In this document: positions 1 through 9,136 of the stretch, in pieces
Layout of the letters: every line of letters starts with the position of its first letter
How positions within the stretch are numbered: position 1 is the stretch's first letter
NCBI GenBank assembly: GCA_002470515.1
Contig: DKML01000010.1
Location: 124,001-188,000 of the forward strand
Direction of reading: 5' to 3'
Length of the DNA: 64,000 bases
From: Proteobacteria bacterium UBA7415
Lineage (GTDB): Bacteria > Pseudomonadota > Gammaproteobacteria > Arenicellales > Arenicellaceae
Program-made: the position numbers and the translations under genes
The notes under the pieces: model-generated
The model's input: the letters and a program-made list of their open reading frames with translations, nothing else
Databases searched by the model: none
Told to the model about the DNA's origin: nothing

Positions 1-330
1 TCAATCGTGGCTTCTAATGGCCAAACAGAAGCGGGTGCACAAGGAATCCAAAATGCACAAAAGGCGTACCGTGCAGGGATGGCCGTATTAGATGTGAACC
101 ACACCAACCTGTCTTTTGCTGATGACTGGCAGCCGCGCTTAGACGCTGCTCTTAGAGTGCTTGATAAACTTAACCCTCAGGACAAGTATTTGGTGGTGAA
201 AGCAATAAGTTCAGCCGTTTTGCAGGATGGCGAAGTAATTACCGCCGAGCACGAACTAGTACGCGTTATCTGTGCACTCATTCATGTCCCATTTCCAATG
301 ATAAGAACGGCTTCTCTAAAAAAGAAGTAA
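1..330 (+). CDS. C-terminal end of an M48-type membrane metalloprotease (partial)
   Basis: The reading frame is open from the first base, so the gene starts before the window; the GTG at base 7 is probably an internal valine. The visible 110 residues have no zinc motif. They show the acidic helical tail that closes many M48/HtpX-like proteases: a run of the type ALRVLDKLNPQDKYLVVKA, then a DGEV..AEHELVRVICALIHVPFP segment. A TerB-like helical domain of other proteins could look similar. The stop is followed by about 245 bases without a gene. Family assignment rests on this tail alone and is moderate. Confidence 0.5.
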   Translation, partial: SIVASNGQTEAGAQGIQNAQKAYRAGMAVLDVNHTNLSFADDWQPRLDAALRVLDKLNPQDKYLVVKAISSAVLQDGEVITAEHELVRVICALIHVPFPMIRTASLKKK

Positions 331-575
331 CTCCCAGGACACAATTCGTTACGCAAATAGCTCCACAACCTGTTCAATAATTCACTATTAGGTTTGCGGC
401 CTCCAATTTAGTAAACCATAATTAGTTTAGAAGTATTGCTGAGATGTCTTCTATGGTTATCAAGGCACGCTTCAATTGGTGAAAAGATTCTGTTTTAAGC
501 AGAACAAAAAGAGCGAGATTAATATTCGATTCGCACACCAAAAAACCTACTAAAAACGATTAAAGGAGTTTCAAT
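331..575. other. Intergenic region, no gene seen
   Basis: About 245 AT-rich bases between the partial protease and the small membrane protein. No open frame of useful length and no strong hairpin was noticed. The last 15 bases carry the ribosome binding site of the next gene (AAAGGAG). Confidence 0.5.
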
Positions 576-911
576 ATGAATATGTCACAAATGGGTCGTT
601 ATCTTTTTCTTGCAGGTGTAGTTGTTGCCGTTGCTGCAGGGTTACTGAGTCTAAACATTCCCCACCTTGCGACTATATTAGCGGTTGCAGGCGTTGTTGT
701 TGGTTTTCTAAATGTTAGCGGAGCAGAATCTCGCACATTTCTAATTGCTGGTATCGCCTTTTTGGCAACAGCGGGTGCTCTAAACGGTCTAGCAGCGCAA
801 TTAGGCGCAGGTTCGCAGATGGCGGCTGTTTCAGCTAACTTAGCGGCTTTTGCAGCTCCAGCAGTACTGATTGTTGCTCTAAAATCCTTATTGAGCACTG
901 CTGGCGACTAA
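576..911 (+). CDS. Small four-helix hydrophobic membrane protein, unknown function
   Basis: A 111-residue protein made almost entirely of hydrophobic helices, roughly at residues 8-27, 30-48, 53-73 and 83-106, joined by very short loops. No charged catalytic motif is visible, so it is most likely a small inner membrane protein of unknown role. AAAGGAG lies 8 bases before the ATG, a strong ribosome binding site. A convincing terminator follows within 50 bases, so it appears to be transcribed alone. The frame on the other strand is a shadow caused by Ala/Val-rich codons. I do not recognise the family. Confidence 0.8.
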   Translation: MNMSQMGRYLFLAGVVVAVAAGLLSLNIPHLATILAVAGVVVGFLNVSGAESRTFLIAGIAFLATAGALNGLAAQLGAGSQMAAVSANLAAFAAPAVLIVALKSLLSTAGD

Positions 912-961
912 GTACTAAGTAATAGTGTCGTCAATGAGTCGAAGTTGTACTCTCTGAAAAA

Positions 962-987
962 GGCCGAGCTCTGCTCGGTCTTTTTTT
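962..987 (+). terminator. Rho-independent terminator of the small membrane protein gene
   Basis: GGCCGAGC pairs with GCTCGGTC (one G-T pair) around a TCT loop and is followed by seven T residues. It sits 50 bases past the stop codon. Confidence 0.9.
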
Positions 988-1016
988 GCTTTATGTAACG
1001 ATGCTCAAGCCCACGT

Positions 1017-1562
1017 TCACCCAAATTTAAATTCGGATATTCTGGGCAAATAAAATTCGCAAACGAGAATGGTAGAACCAAGATACTCATAGGGTGTACG
1101 ACGCCCATAAACAGATTCACCGTCATAATCCGTTTGAGTAAACTGCCTGCGAGAAACTCTAACTCGCCCTTCTTTAAACAAAAGTTGCCCAAGCGGCTGC
1201 CGCCCCAGGTCTGTGAGTCCATTTTGATGCTGTCTTATAAGAGCAAGCGGAATGATACTGCGTGCTAAGACGATGGGTTGGTTATAAATATTTAAACAAA
1301 CTTCGCGTACCGTCGCCGCCAAATGATGGCCTTGTCGTAAACAGTCTTGTTCATGCCAAAGAGGAATACCGATGCGTTGATTAAGTAGATCCACCGAAAA
1401 ATCACCGTCTGAAACATCAATAAGACGTTGAGTTAGGGATTGTTGGTCGTTGAGCCATGCCCAAGTGTGCGAATCAAACTCCATTTCGCTGAGAGCGGAC
1501 GCATTTCTCCACCGAGCTGAACGGCTTAATTGATAGAGTATCTTAGAGGTATTGAACGACAT
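1017..1562 (-). CDS. ubiC: Chorismate--pyruvate lyase
   Basis: Cytoplasmic enzyme that removes pyruvate from chorismate to give 4-hydroxybenzoate, the first committed step of ubiquinone synthesis. The 181 residues match the small single-domain UbiC family: an N-terminal W-x-W-L-N segment, a central R-S-I-I-P stretch, LGRQPLGQLLF, then GRR and a closing CEFYLP block whose glutamate corresponds to the catalytic glutamate of the E. coli enzyme. It is not linked to ubiA here; ubiE-ubiJ-ubiB lie about 52 kb away in the same window. It is downstream of hppA but separated from it by a terminator, so it probably has its own promoter. Confidence 0.9.
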   Translation of the reverse strand: MSFNTSKILYQLSRSARWRNASALSEMEFDSHTWAWLNDQQSLTQRLIDVSDGDFSVDLLNQRIGIPLWHEQDCLRQGHHLAATVREVCLNIYNQPIVLARSIIPLALIRQHQNGLTDLGRQPLGQLLFKEGRVRVSRRQFTQTDYDGESVYGRRTPYEYLGSTILVCEFYLPRISEFKFG

Positions 1563-1571
1563 ATCCTAAGT

Positions 1572-1590
1572 GTAACCTAGCTTAGGTTAC
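1572..1590. promoter_or_regulatory. Perfect 8-bp inverted repeat just upstream of ubiC
   Basis: GTAACCTA-GCT-TAGGTTAC begins 9 bases before the ubiC start codon in the ubiC leader. There is no T-tract, so it is not a simple terminator. It could be an operator or an RNA hairpin near the ribosome binding site. No regulator is inferred. Confidence 0.4.
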
Positions 1591-1618
1591 GTTGGGCTGT
1601 TGTCTTCTGGCACAAAAA

Positions 1619-1639
1619 AACCGGCTCAAAGAGCCGGTT
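1619..1639 (-). terminator. Rho-independent terminator after hppA
   Basis: AACCGGCTC and GAGCCGGTT form a 9-bp stem with an AAA/TTT loop; on the minus strand it is followed by a run of T. It lies about 60 bases past the hppA stop and isolates ubiC from hppA. Confidence 0.92.
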
Positions 1640-1698
1640 CTTAAACGATGACAATTCATAAAAGTCTTGGCATCGGTATAAACAAATTACTCAATATT

Positions 1699-3708
1699 TT
1701 AACCAAGCAAAGGCGCAATCACTAAACTAACAATCGCCATTACATTGATCAGAATATTCATAGATGGACCAGACGTGTCTTTAAACGGATCGCCGACAGT
1801 ATCGCCCACAACGACGGCAGCATGAGTATCTGAACCCTTTCCGCCGTGATTACCACGTTCAACGTATTTCTTGGCATTATCCCAAGCCCCACCAGCGTTC
1901 GCCATCGTGATAGCAAGTAGTACACAACCCAGAAGAGCGCCGCCCAACATTCCGCCCAGCGCTTCTGCGCCGAGGCCGAAGCCAACAACAGCAGGAGCTG
2001 AAACAGCGAGAACGCCCGGTAGAATCATGCGTTTTAATGCGGCTGTTGTAGCGATTTGAACACAACGTTCGGTATCCGGCTCAGCAGTGCCTTCGAGAAG
2101 ACCTGGAATCTCTTTGAATTGGCGGCGTACTTCCTTAATCATATCGAACGCCGCTTCGCCTACTGCGGTCATTGTTAGACTGCTAACAAGGAACGGAAAA
2201 ATACCGCCAATAAACATTCCGACTAAGACGATAGGATTGTTGATTTCGAGGCTAAAGCCATCAATGTTTGCGGATACAGTTTCAATGTAGGCCGACATAA
2301 TGGCTAACGCAGCCAAAGCAGCCGCACCAATCGCAAAACCTTTACCAATAGCCGCCGTAGTGTTACCTACTTCGTCGAGCGAATCAGTAATGTCACGAGT
2401 CTCTTTACCTAAGCCGGCCATTTCAGCAATGCCACCTGCGTTGTCAGCAACTGGACCGTAAGCGTCGATGGCCATGGTAATGCCAACCGTAGCCAACATA
2501 CCAACGGCTGCAATGGCAACACCGTAGAGGCCAGCGAACTCACTAGAGAAGAAAATAATGGCGCAAAGTGTAAGAACCGGAATAACGACTGATTCCATCC
2601 CAATAGCCAATCCAGCAATCATTACTGTGGCAGCTCCGGTTTCGCCTGCTGCAGCAATTGTACGAATAGGCTTACCCGCCGTGTAATATTCAGTGACAAG
2701 CCCGATGACTATTCCGCCGACGGAGCCAATAACAACTGAATACCAAACTGCGCGGCTTATGCCGAAGTGTTCAATTAAAAACAGAGCAGCAACGATAAAG
2801 ATTACCGAAGTGCCCATAGTACCAGCGCGCAATGCTTTTTCTGGAGACATTGAACTCAACATGCTCACAATGATTATCCCCAAAATTGAGCAGATAAGTC
2901 CGAGAGAGGATAAAGCCAACGGTAGCATCATCAAGGAGGCTTGATCACCACCCAAAAGTTGTAGCGCCGCCATACTCATGGTTGACGCAATAGCGATAGT
3001 TGCAATCATAGAACCGCAATAAGACTCAAAGATGTCAGAGCCCATACCGGCAACGTCACCCACGTTGTCGCCAACGTTATCGGCAATTACGGCAGGGTTA
3101 CGAGGATCGTCTTCAGGAATGCCGGCTTCAACTTTACCCACTAGGTCAGCACCTACGTCCGCACTCTTAGTAAAGATACCACCACCAACACGAGAGAACA
3201 GAGCAACGACTGATGCACCCATCCCGAAACCGTGAATTGTGTGAGCGCTTTCAGCACTCCCACCAAAGTAGTAATACAGTGCGCCTAACCCAATTAGACC
3301 CATAGACGCAACGCAAAGGCCCATAACAGACCCCCCGTAAAACGCAACTTTTAACGCAGCAGCTGCTCCTGATTCATGGGCGGCTGTGGTGGTGCGAGTG
3401 TTGGCTTTAGTTGCCGTAAACATACCAATGTAACCAGCAACCGCAGAACATGCCGCGCCAACTATAAAGGCAATCATGGTATTGACACCCAAATCACTAA
3501 AAGCGATCGCTGCGGCTAATACCACAATAAAAATAAGCATTATGCGATACTCTTGACGCATAAACGCCATAGCACCGATATGAATCTGGCGGCCGATCTT
3601 TTCGACTTTTTCATTAGTTACTTTTTGTTTGGCGATCCAAGCGTAAATTACAAACGCTATCGCCAAGCCAAATACGCCAAGCATTGGAGGGATTAACTCT
3701 AAAGACAT
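1699..3708 (-). CDS. hppA: Membrane-bound ion-pumping pyrophosphatase, potassium-dependent and probably sodium-type
   Basis: An integral membrane pyrophosphatase of 669 residues and about 16 helices that couples hydrolysis of pyrophosphate to cation export. The substrate loop [13 protein letters not shown] is near residue 184 and DNVGDNVGD follows near 210. Two positions predict ion use. [10 protein letters not shown] near 449 has alanine where potassium-independent enzymes have lysine. In helix 6 the glutamate sits in D-I-F-E-S-Y near 226, the position used by the Thermotoga sodium pump, not one turn later as in plant proton pumps. Sodium-regulated proton pumps also share this pattern, so sodium transport is an inference. 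AAGGAG precedes the ATG. It is divergent from soluble ppa. Confidence 0.95.
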   Translation of the reverse strand: MSLELIPPMLGVFGLAIAFVIYAWIAKQKVTNEKVEKIGRQIHIGAMAFMRQEYRIMLIFIVVLAAAIAFSDLGVNTMIAFIVGAACSAVAGYIGMFTATKANTRTTTAAHESGAAAALKVAFYGGSVMGLCVASMGLIGLGALYYYFGGSAESAHTIHGFGMGASVVALFSRVGGGIFTKSADVGADLVGKVEAGIPEDDPRNPAVIADNVGDNVGDVAGMGSDIFESYCGSMIATIAIASTMSMAALQLLGGDQASLMMLPLALSSLGLICSILGIIIVSMLSSMSPEKALRAGTMGTSVIFIVAALFLIEHFGISRAVWYSVVIGSVGGIVIGLVTEYYTAGKPIRTIAAAGETGAATVMIAGLAIGMESVVIPVLTLCAIIFFSSEFAGLYGVAIAAVGMLATVGITMAIDAYGPVADNAGGIAEMAGLGKETRDITDSLDEVGNTTAAIGKGFAIGAAALAALAIMSAYIETVSANIDGFSLEINNPIVLVGMFIGGIFPFLVSSLTMTAVGEAAFDMIKEVRRQFKEIPGLLEGTAEPDTERCVQIATTAALKRMILPGVLAVSAPAVVGFGLGAEALGGMLGGALLGCVLLAITMANAGGAWDNAKKYVERGNHGGKGSDTHAAVVVGDTVGDPFKDTSGPSMNILINVMAIVSLVIAPLLG

Positions 3709-3843
3709 GGTTTTCTCCTTGGTTTAGGTGGTGTTTAAAAAATCGGTGCTATTTATAACGGCTATTGCTCCATTGCGGGGCTTGGGGTGTATCTAAATAA
3801 CCTGACCTTTTTAGAATTATTATTTTTTATTATTGTTGATTTA

Positions 3844-3874
3844 CGGCTGTTTAAAGCCGCCCGATCAGTATAAT
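3844..3874 (+). promoter_or_regulatory. Promoter region of ppa with a small inverted repeat
   Basis: TATAAT at 3869-3874 is a perfect -10 box 41 bases before the ppa start. Just upstream, CGGCT-GTTTAA-AGCCG (3844-3859) forms a 5-bp inverted repeat where a -35 element would lie, and no good -35 is seen. The position suggests an operator or activator site in the 207-base divergent hppA/ppa gap. Confidence 0.5.
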
Positions 3875-3915
3875 ACACACGATTTTTTATGACCAATCTT
3901 TCGGAGCGCTAAGTC

Positions 3916-4452
3916 ATGTCACTAAACCTTGTTGGCCCAGGTAAATCATTACCAGATGATATCAATGTAATCATTGAAATCCCTCGCTACGGCGATCCTA
4001 TTAAGTACGAAGTAGATAAAGAAACAGGTGCGATGTTTGTAGATCGTTTTATGTCTACGGCTATGCATTACCCTTGTAACTACGGGTATGTTCCGCAAAC
4101 CTTATCGGATGACGGCGATCCTGTCGACGTATTGGTGTTAGCCCCATTCCCATTGGTAACCGGTTCGGTTGTGCGTTGTCGTCCTATCGGCGTTTTAATG
4201 ATGGAAGACGAGGCAGGCGAAGACGCTAAGATATTGGCTGTACCGATTGAAAAGCTAACGAAGTTCTACAACAATGTTGCCACGTTCAGAGACGTTCAGC
4301 AAGAAATGTTAGACAAAATTAGCCACTTCTTTGAGCACTACAAAGATCTTGAGCAAGGCAAATGGGTAAAAGTACGTGGCTGGGCGGGTAAAGACGAAGC
4401 TCGTAAAGAAATTCTAGATTCGGCTGATCGTTACAATAAGATCGAGTCTTAA
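3916..4452 (+). CDS. ppa: Soluble family I inorganic pyrophosphatase
   Basis: Cytoplasmic magnesium-dependent enzyme that splits pyrophosphate into two phosphates and pulls biosynthetic reactions forward. The 178 residues match the usual prokaryotic length. The metal-binding signature DGDPVDVLV, with its three aspartates, begins near residue 65, as in E. coli. GGAG lies 9 bases before the ATG. Its divergent partner hppA uses the same substrate but conserves the energy as an ion gradient, so the shared intergenic region could set the balance between wasting and harvesting pyrophosphate. Confidence 0.97.
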   Translation: MSLNLVGPGKSLPDDINVIIEIPRYGDPIKYEVDKETGAMFVDRFMSTAMHYPCNYGYVPQTLSDDGDPVDVLVLAPFPLVTGSVVRCRPIGVLMMEDEAGEDAKILAVPIEKLTKFYNNVATFRDVQQEMLDKISHFFEHYKDLEQGKWVKVRGWAGKDEARKEILDSADRYNKIES

Positions 4453-4508
4453 TTTGAGTCTAAGTTAGAGTCGTTTGATACAGCTTTAGTTTTCGCTCTA
4501 GCCACACT

Positions 4509-5327
4509 TTAACGATAGAGATTGATCTCGTCGCGCAATGCGATGGCGGCTTCTCGGGCTTTTTGCGCATAGTCTTCTTCCACGCTGGAGAAGATTATGC
4601 CGCGAGAGCTATTAATCACTAAGCCAGATTTAGCCTCTGTTAGACCCGCTTTAAGTAATGCGGCTACGTCACCACCTTGAGCGCCGACACCCGGTACTAA
4701 GAAGGGCATATCTCCCACTAAGCTTCGCACACGTTCCATCTGTTTAGGGTTAGTCGCGCCTACGACTAAGGCGCAATTGTCGTTTTTGTTCCAATGTTCG
4801 AAAACATTTCTAGCAACACGCTCGTACAATGGCGCGCCGCCAACCAACAAGTCCTGAAATTCAGCGCCGCCCGCATTAGAAGTTCTACACAACACAACAA
4901 CACCTTTGTCAGCACGATCCAAAAACGGTTGAGCAGAGTCTTGGCCCATATAAGGGTTGATCGTAACCGCATCAGCTTTGAAACGGTCGAATGCCTCATG
5001 TGCATACATCGAAGCCGTGCTTCCTATGTCTCCACGTTTCGCGTCTAGAATAATCGGAATATGAGGATACTTGTTCTTAACGTATTCAATGACCGCGCGC
5101 AATTGTTCCTCTTTTGCGGTGTCAGCAAAATAGGCTATTTGCGGTTTGTACGCGCACACAAGGTCATGCGTAGCGTCAATTATTGCAGTACAAAACTCAA
5201 AAACGGCATCGTCGCGCTCACTAAGGTGTGGCGGTAGTAGAGACAGATTGGGATCTAGCCCCACACAGAGCAAACTGTTGTGAGATGTCCAAAGGTTTTT
5301 TAAGGAGCCTATAAAATTATCTGTCAT
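4509..5327 (-). CDS. pyrF: Orotidine 5'-phosphate decarboxylase, type 2
   Basis: Final step of UMP synthesis: decarboxylates orotidine monophosphate in the cytoplasm. At 272 residues it belongs to the longer type 2 subfamily rather than the 230-240 residue E. coli type. The N-terminal CVGLDPN motif and the catalytic D-x-K-x-x-D loop in DAKRGDIGST (lysine near residue 96) are present, and PGVGAQGG near 200 binds phosphate. Its ATG overlaps the stop codon of the upstream DUF3291 gene by four bases (ATGA), so the two are translationally coupled. It converges with ppa 56 bases away without an obvious terminator. Confidence 0.95.
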   Translation of the reverse strand: MTDNFIGSLKNLWTSHNSLLCVGLDPNLSLLPPHLSERDDAVFEFCTAIIDATHDLVCAYKPQIAYFADTAKEEQLRAVIEYVKNKYPHIPIILDAKRGDIGSTASMYAHEAFDRFKADAVTINPYMGQDSAQPFLDRADKGVVVLCRTSNAGGAEFQDLLVGGAPLYERVARNVFEHWNKNDNCALVVGATNPKQMERVRSLVGDMPFLVPGVGAQGGDVAALLKAGLTEAKSGLVINSSRGIIFSSVEEDYAQKAREAAIALRDEINLYR

Positions 5328-5695
5328 AACTTATCCGGTGAATCGAACCGTTGTGAAAAAGTGAATGCGTCGGCGGTGGGGCCGAGCTCAGTGATGAGCG
5401 CAAGCTTTTCCATCGCCAAGTTCGGGCTGGGTAGCTGGTTTTCCTTTATCCACCAAAGCGCCGCATGCCCACTACGATAAACAAAGGCTCCGAGCTGCTC
5501 AATGTTTTGCCAAACAGAGAGGTTTAACACCATTAAAGGATCATCACTGAAGTCTTCCTTATAACGCCATACGAAACCTTTACTTTCTTCAGCAAGGTTA
5601 TTAATTCGAACGAGGTTGTCAAAAAATCCCGCAACCAAGGGGTCACCAGGAGACGCCTTTAGGCGGGCGATGTTTACTTGAGCTATGTGATACAT
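5324..5695 (-). CDS. DUF3291 family protein
   Basis: A 123-residue soluble protein of the DUF3291 family, which has a ferredoxin-like (ABM-type) fold and no proven function. Typical family blocks are visible: AQVNIARL at the N-terminus, ..INNLAEESKGFVWRY, NLSVW.NIEQL.AFVYRSGHAALWW, and a closing ELGPTADAFTF. Distant relatives include small monooxygenase-like or stress proteins, but no catalytic residue can be named. It overlaps pyrF by four bases and so is the first gene of a two-gene operon; no pyrimidine role is implied by its sequence. Confidence 0.85.
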   Translation of the reverse strand: MYHIAQVNIARLKASPGDPLVAGFFDNLVRINNLAEESKGFVWRYKEDFSDDPLMVLNLSVWQNIEQLGAFVYRSGHAALWWIKENQLPSPNLAMEKLALITELGPTADAFTFSQRFDSPDKL

Positions 5696-5733
5696 CTATG
5701 TGAGTTGATTTCTTTAATACAGGCTAGGTAATT

Positions 5734-6100
5734 ATGTCAGATCAAATAGATGCTGTAAGCAGCGTTGAAATCAATTGTGTTGAAACAATAGTGCAGTTGA
5801 ATTATCAAAACATCCTCAAGGCTCATTCGTTAATCATTTTGCTTTTAATCAACACGCAATCACCGCTGTTGTAATCGAAGGCGAGTTGCTTGGTTGAAAA
5901 ATGCATCCTGACACCGACGAACTTTTCTTAGTTGCTAATGGCAAGCGACGAATCCAAATACTCTACTGCAAACAGACAGAAAATATCCGCGTTGATGCCG
6001 GTAGCATTTTAGTTGTAGCCGCTAATTGCACGTAAAGGCCATTTGCACCAAACAACGACTAATCCAGGGACACAGTTTATATATTACTCTTTAGGTGAAT
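5734..6100 (+). pseudogene. Decayed cupin-domain protein gene
   Basis: No intact frame covers this stretch, but one frame from about 5829 reads a recognisable small cupin: ..AITAVVIEGELLG, a TGA, KMHPDTDELFLVANGKR, then VDAGSILVVAANCT, a TAA, RPFAPNND, another TAA and SRDTVYIL. The HPDTDELFLV block is the metal-binding cupin box 1, and the first TGA falls where relatives usually have tryptophan. An ATG at 5734 starts a different frame, so at least one frameshift is also needed. Three stops plus a frameshift mean it is dead. It fills most of the gap between DUF3291 and the next gene. Confidence 0.75.
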
Positions 6101-6172
6101 CGTTACTCTGTATGGACGAAAATATAAACTTAGTAAACCAACTTCAATTAAGCAAAGAGTCTTCTAAAGCGT

Positions 6173-6697
6173 TTATTTTATCCGCTTGATACGTATTTTC
6201 CCTGTTTTGCCAGCAGCCTCGCCTTGAATCTCCATGAAGTAGCCAAAAAAGTCTTTGCTAATGGTCACATCAAAACCGCACTCTTTCAGACGATAACGCT
6301 TATCTTTAACTTGTTTCCAAATTTGGCCATTTTCAAAAATAAATAGATACTTTTTGTCATATGAAAGCTGGCAAAAAGTGACGCGTCCTTCAGTAATGGA
6401 TTTTTGGCGCTCTTCCTCACTCGTAAAACGGCTGCCACCAATCGAATCAGACATATCGGAAGACTCTTCTGCCGCACTAGTTCCTTGCACAACACTTTGT
6501 CTAACAGTCTCATTCTTACTTTGCGCTGCAACAAGCGTTTGGCTTAAAGCGTCATAACAGTACAGACGTTCATCATTTGTTTCTATCGCGGCACATTTTT
6601 GCACCTCGTCCACCATGTCCAACGCATTCGCAGATTGCATGAACCAACAGCTCAGAATGGCTAATACGCTAAGATTAAATCGTTTTATAACTAACAT
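6173..6697 (-). CDS. Exported protein with RLxCYD-type motif, unknown function
   Basis: A 174-residue protein with a clear signal peptide (residues 1-25, cleavage after ANA). The mature N-terminus has C-x-x-I-x-x-x-x-E-R-L-x-C-Y-D, a motif found in many small periplasmic proteins of Proteobacteria, probably with a disulfide between the two cysteines. The second half (about 105-174) looks like a small beta domain with YLFIFENGQIWKQ and a basic C-terminus. I know of no proven function. It stands alone between the cupin relic and the glyoxalase gene. Confidence 0.82.
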   Translation of the reverse strand: MLVIKRFNLSVLAILSCWFMQSANALDMVDEVQKCAAIETNDERLYCYDALSQTLVAAQSKNETVRQSVVQGTSAAEESSDMSDSIGGSRFTSEEERQKSITEGRVTFCQLSYDKKYLFIFENGQIWKQVKDKRYRLKECGFDVTISKDFFGYFMEIQGEAAGKTGKIRIKRIK

Positions 6698-6740
6698 GTG
6701 TGACTCCTTAGTAATTGAACTTATTCGCTCTAGACTATTG

Positions 6741-7181
6741 TTACCAGCTGCCGATATTTTCCATTGACAACCAAGGTTCTGCTTGCTCTAAAGCATCGCC
6801 GCGCTGAAGCAACTCTACAGAAATCCCGTCGGGTGATTTAACAAATGCCATATGCCCATCACGTGGGGGACGATTGATAGTGATGCCTGCTTTTTGTAAG
6901 TTTTCGCACAACTGGTAAATGTTGTCGACCCTAAATGCTAGATGCCCAAAGTTACGCCCACCGGTGTACTCCTCAGCATCCCAGTTATATGTTAGTTCGA
7001 GTAATGGTGAAGAATGGGTTTCTACGCGATCCAAATCATTGGGCGCGCTTAAAAACACAAGCGTAAACCGCCCTTTTGGGTATTCGTTTCGACTCGTTTC
7101 AACAAGGCCAAGATGGTCACAGAAAAACGCTGTGGTGGCGTCTAAGTCGCTGACGCGGATCATAGTATGAAGGTACTGCAT
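6741..7181 (-). CDS. gloA: Glyoxalase I (lactoylglutathione lyase), VOC family
   Basis: Isomerises the hemithioacetal of methylglyoxal and glutathione to lactoylglutathione. The 146 residues give two VOC beta-alpha-beta modules. All four metal ligands of the E. coli-type enzyme can be placed: His5 in YLHT, glutamate in LLELTYNW, histidine in NFGHLAF and glutamate in SVELLQ. The short form without the eukaryotic insertion suggests the nickel/cobalt class. A more general VOC enzyme cannot be excluded, but the ELTYNW and FGHLAF blocks are specific. It lies 44 bases from the RLxCYD gene and may be transcribed with it. Confidence 0.85.
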   Translation of the reverse strand: MQYLHTMIRVSDLDATTAFFCDHLGLVETSRNEYPKGRFTLVFLSAPNDLDRVETHSSPLLELTYNWDAEEYTGGRNFGHLAFRVDNIYQLCENLQKAGITINRPPRDGHMAFVKSPDGISVELLQRGDALEQAEPWLSMENIGSW

Positions 7182-7267
7182 GGTAGTTTGATTCCGTGTG
7201 TGTATAGAGTTAGGGCTATTAGGTAAGCCTACTTGTTAACTATGCCCTTCTTATCTTAGCTGTCCTA

Positions 7268-8275
<1,008 letters not shown>

Positions 8276-8315
8276 TTAGATAGTGTACTGGCGTGTGGCT
8301 TAGGTAGCAAAGGCA

Positions 8316-9080
8316 TCAATGTCCGGCGTCAATAATTTCTTGAATAACACGCCGACCACCTACGCGCGGCATTTGATCCATTATAAACTCGGCGCGACTA
8401 TTTAAGTAGCTTGAAGGCTTGGCAGGATCTGAACGCGACGGGGTTGGTAAGCTAGAGGTTATCAATGCCGCTTGTCTAGGGTTTAGATTTTCTGCACTAA
8501 TACCGAAATAATAGTGACTAGCTGCTTCGATACCAAACACCGATTTACCGAACTGAGCGTAGTTTACGTAAATTTCGAGAATTCTCTTTTTACTCAGAAT
8601 CAACTCCATCCACAAACTCAACCAAGCTTCCACGCCCTTACGAAAAATACTGCGGTCAGGCCACAAGAACATATTCTTTACGGTTTGCTGAGTTATAGTG
8701 CTGGCGCCGCGCGAGAAGCCTTTATCTCGCTCCGAGAGCACTAATTGAATTTGTTTGAAGTCTAATCCAAAGTGGCTTGGAAACTGTTGATCTTCAGATG
8801 CGATAACCGCGTTGGGAAAATACAAACTGACTTTTTCTATATCAACCCACTGCTGACGGATGTTGGTATTGTTGTTGGCTTTGTTAAGCTCAATAAAGCT
8901 ACTGGTAGAAGGATTAACCCAGCGTAGCGCAAGCATGGGTAAGGCAGATATAAAACAGAGTAAAAGAAAGCTACGAAACAGAAACGAAAAAAGCCGCTTA
9001 AAGAAGCTTCGTTTCATGTCCGACCCAGACCGAAATAGAGGCCTTCGTGCTCCATGTCTTGAACGCTTGGCTGGGCTCAT
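8316..9080 (-). CDS. mtgA: Monofunctional biosynthetic peptidoglycan transglycosylase
   Basis: Inner membrane glycosyltransferase (family GT51) that polymerises lipid II into glycan strands, without a penicillin-binding domain. A single transmembrane helix lies near residues 28-50. It is followed by GT51 motifs: SEDQQFPSHFGLD with the catalytic glutamate, GASTITQQTVKN, and RILEIYVNYAQFG. The 254 residues are normal for MtgA. The first ATG leaves a basic 21-residue tail before MKRSFFKRLF; that methionine (minus-strand codon ending near 9017) is an alternative start. It is located between hemB and the PilB/GspE-type ATPase. Confidence 0.93.
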   Translation of the reverse strand: MSPAKRSRHGARRPLFRSGSDMKRSFFKRLFSFLFRSFLLLCFISALPMLALRWVNPSTSSFIELNKANNNTNIRQQWVDIEKVSLYFPNAVIASEDQQFPSHFGLDFKQIQLVLSERDKGFSRGASTITQQTVKNMFLWPDRSIFRKGVEAWLSLWMELILSKKRILEIYVNYAQFGKSVFGIEAASHYYFGISAENLNPRQAALITSSLPTPSRSDPAKPSSYLNSRAEFIMDQMPRVGGRRVIQEIIDAGH

Positions 9081-9136
9081 CTTTTAGTGTTTAACAAAAT
9101 TTGAAGGGTTAGTTTTTAAGAGTCGCTTTAACGGTT

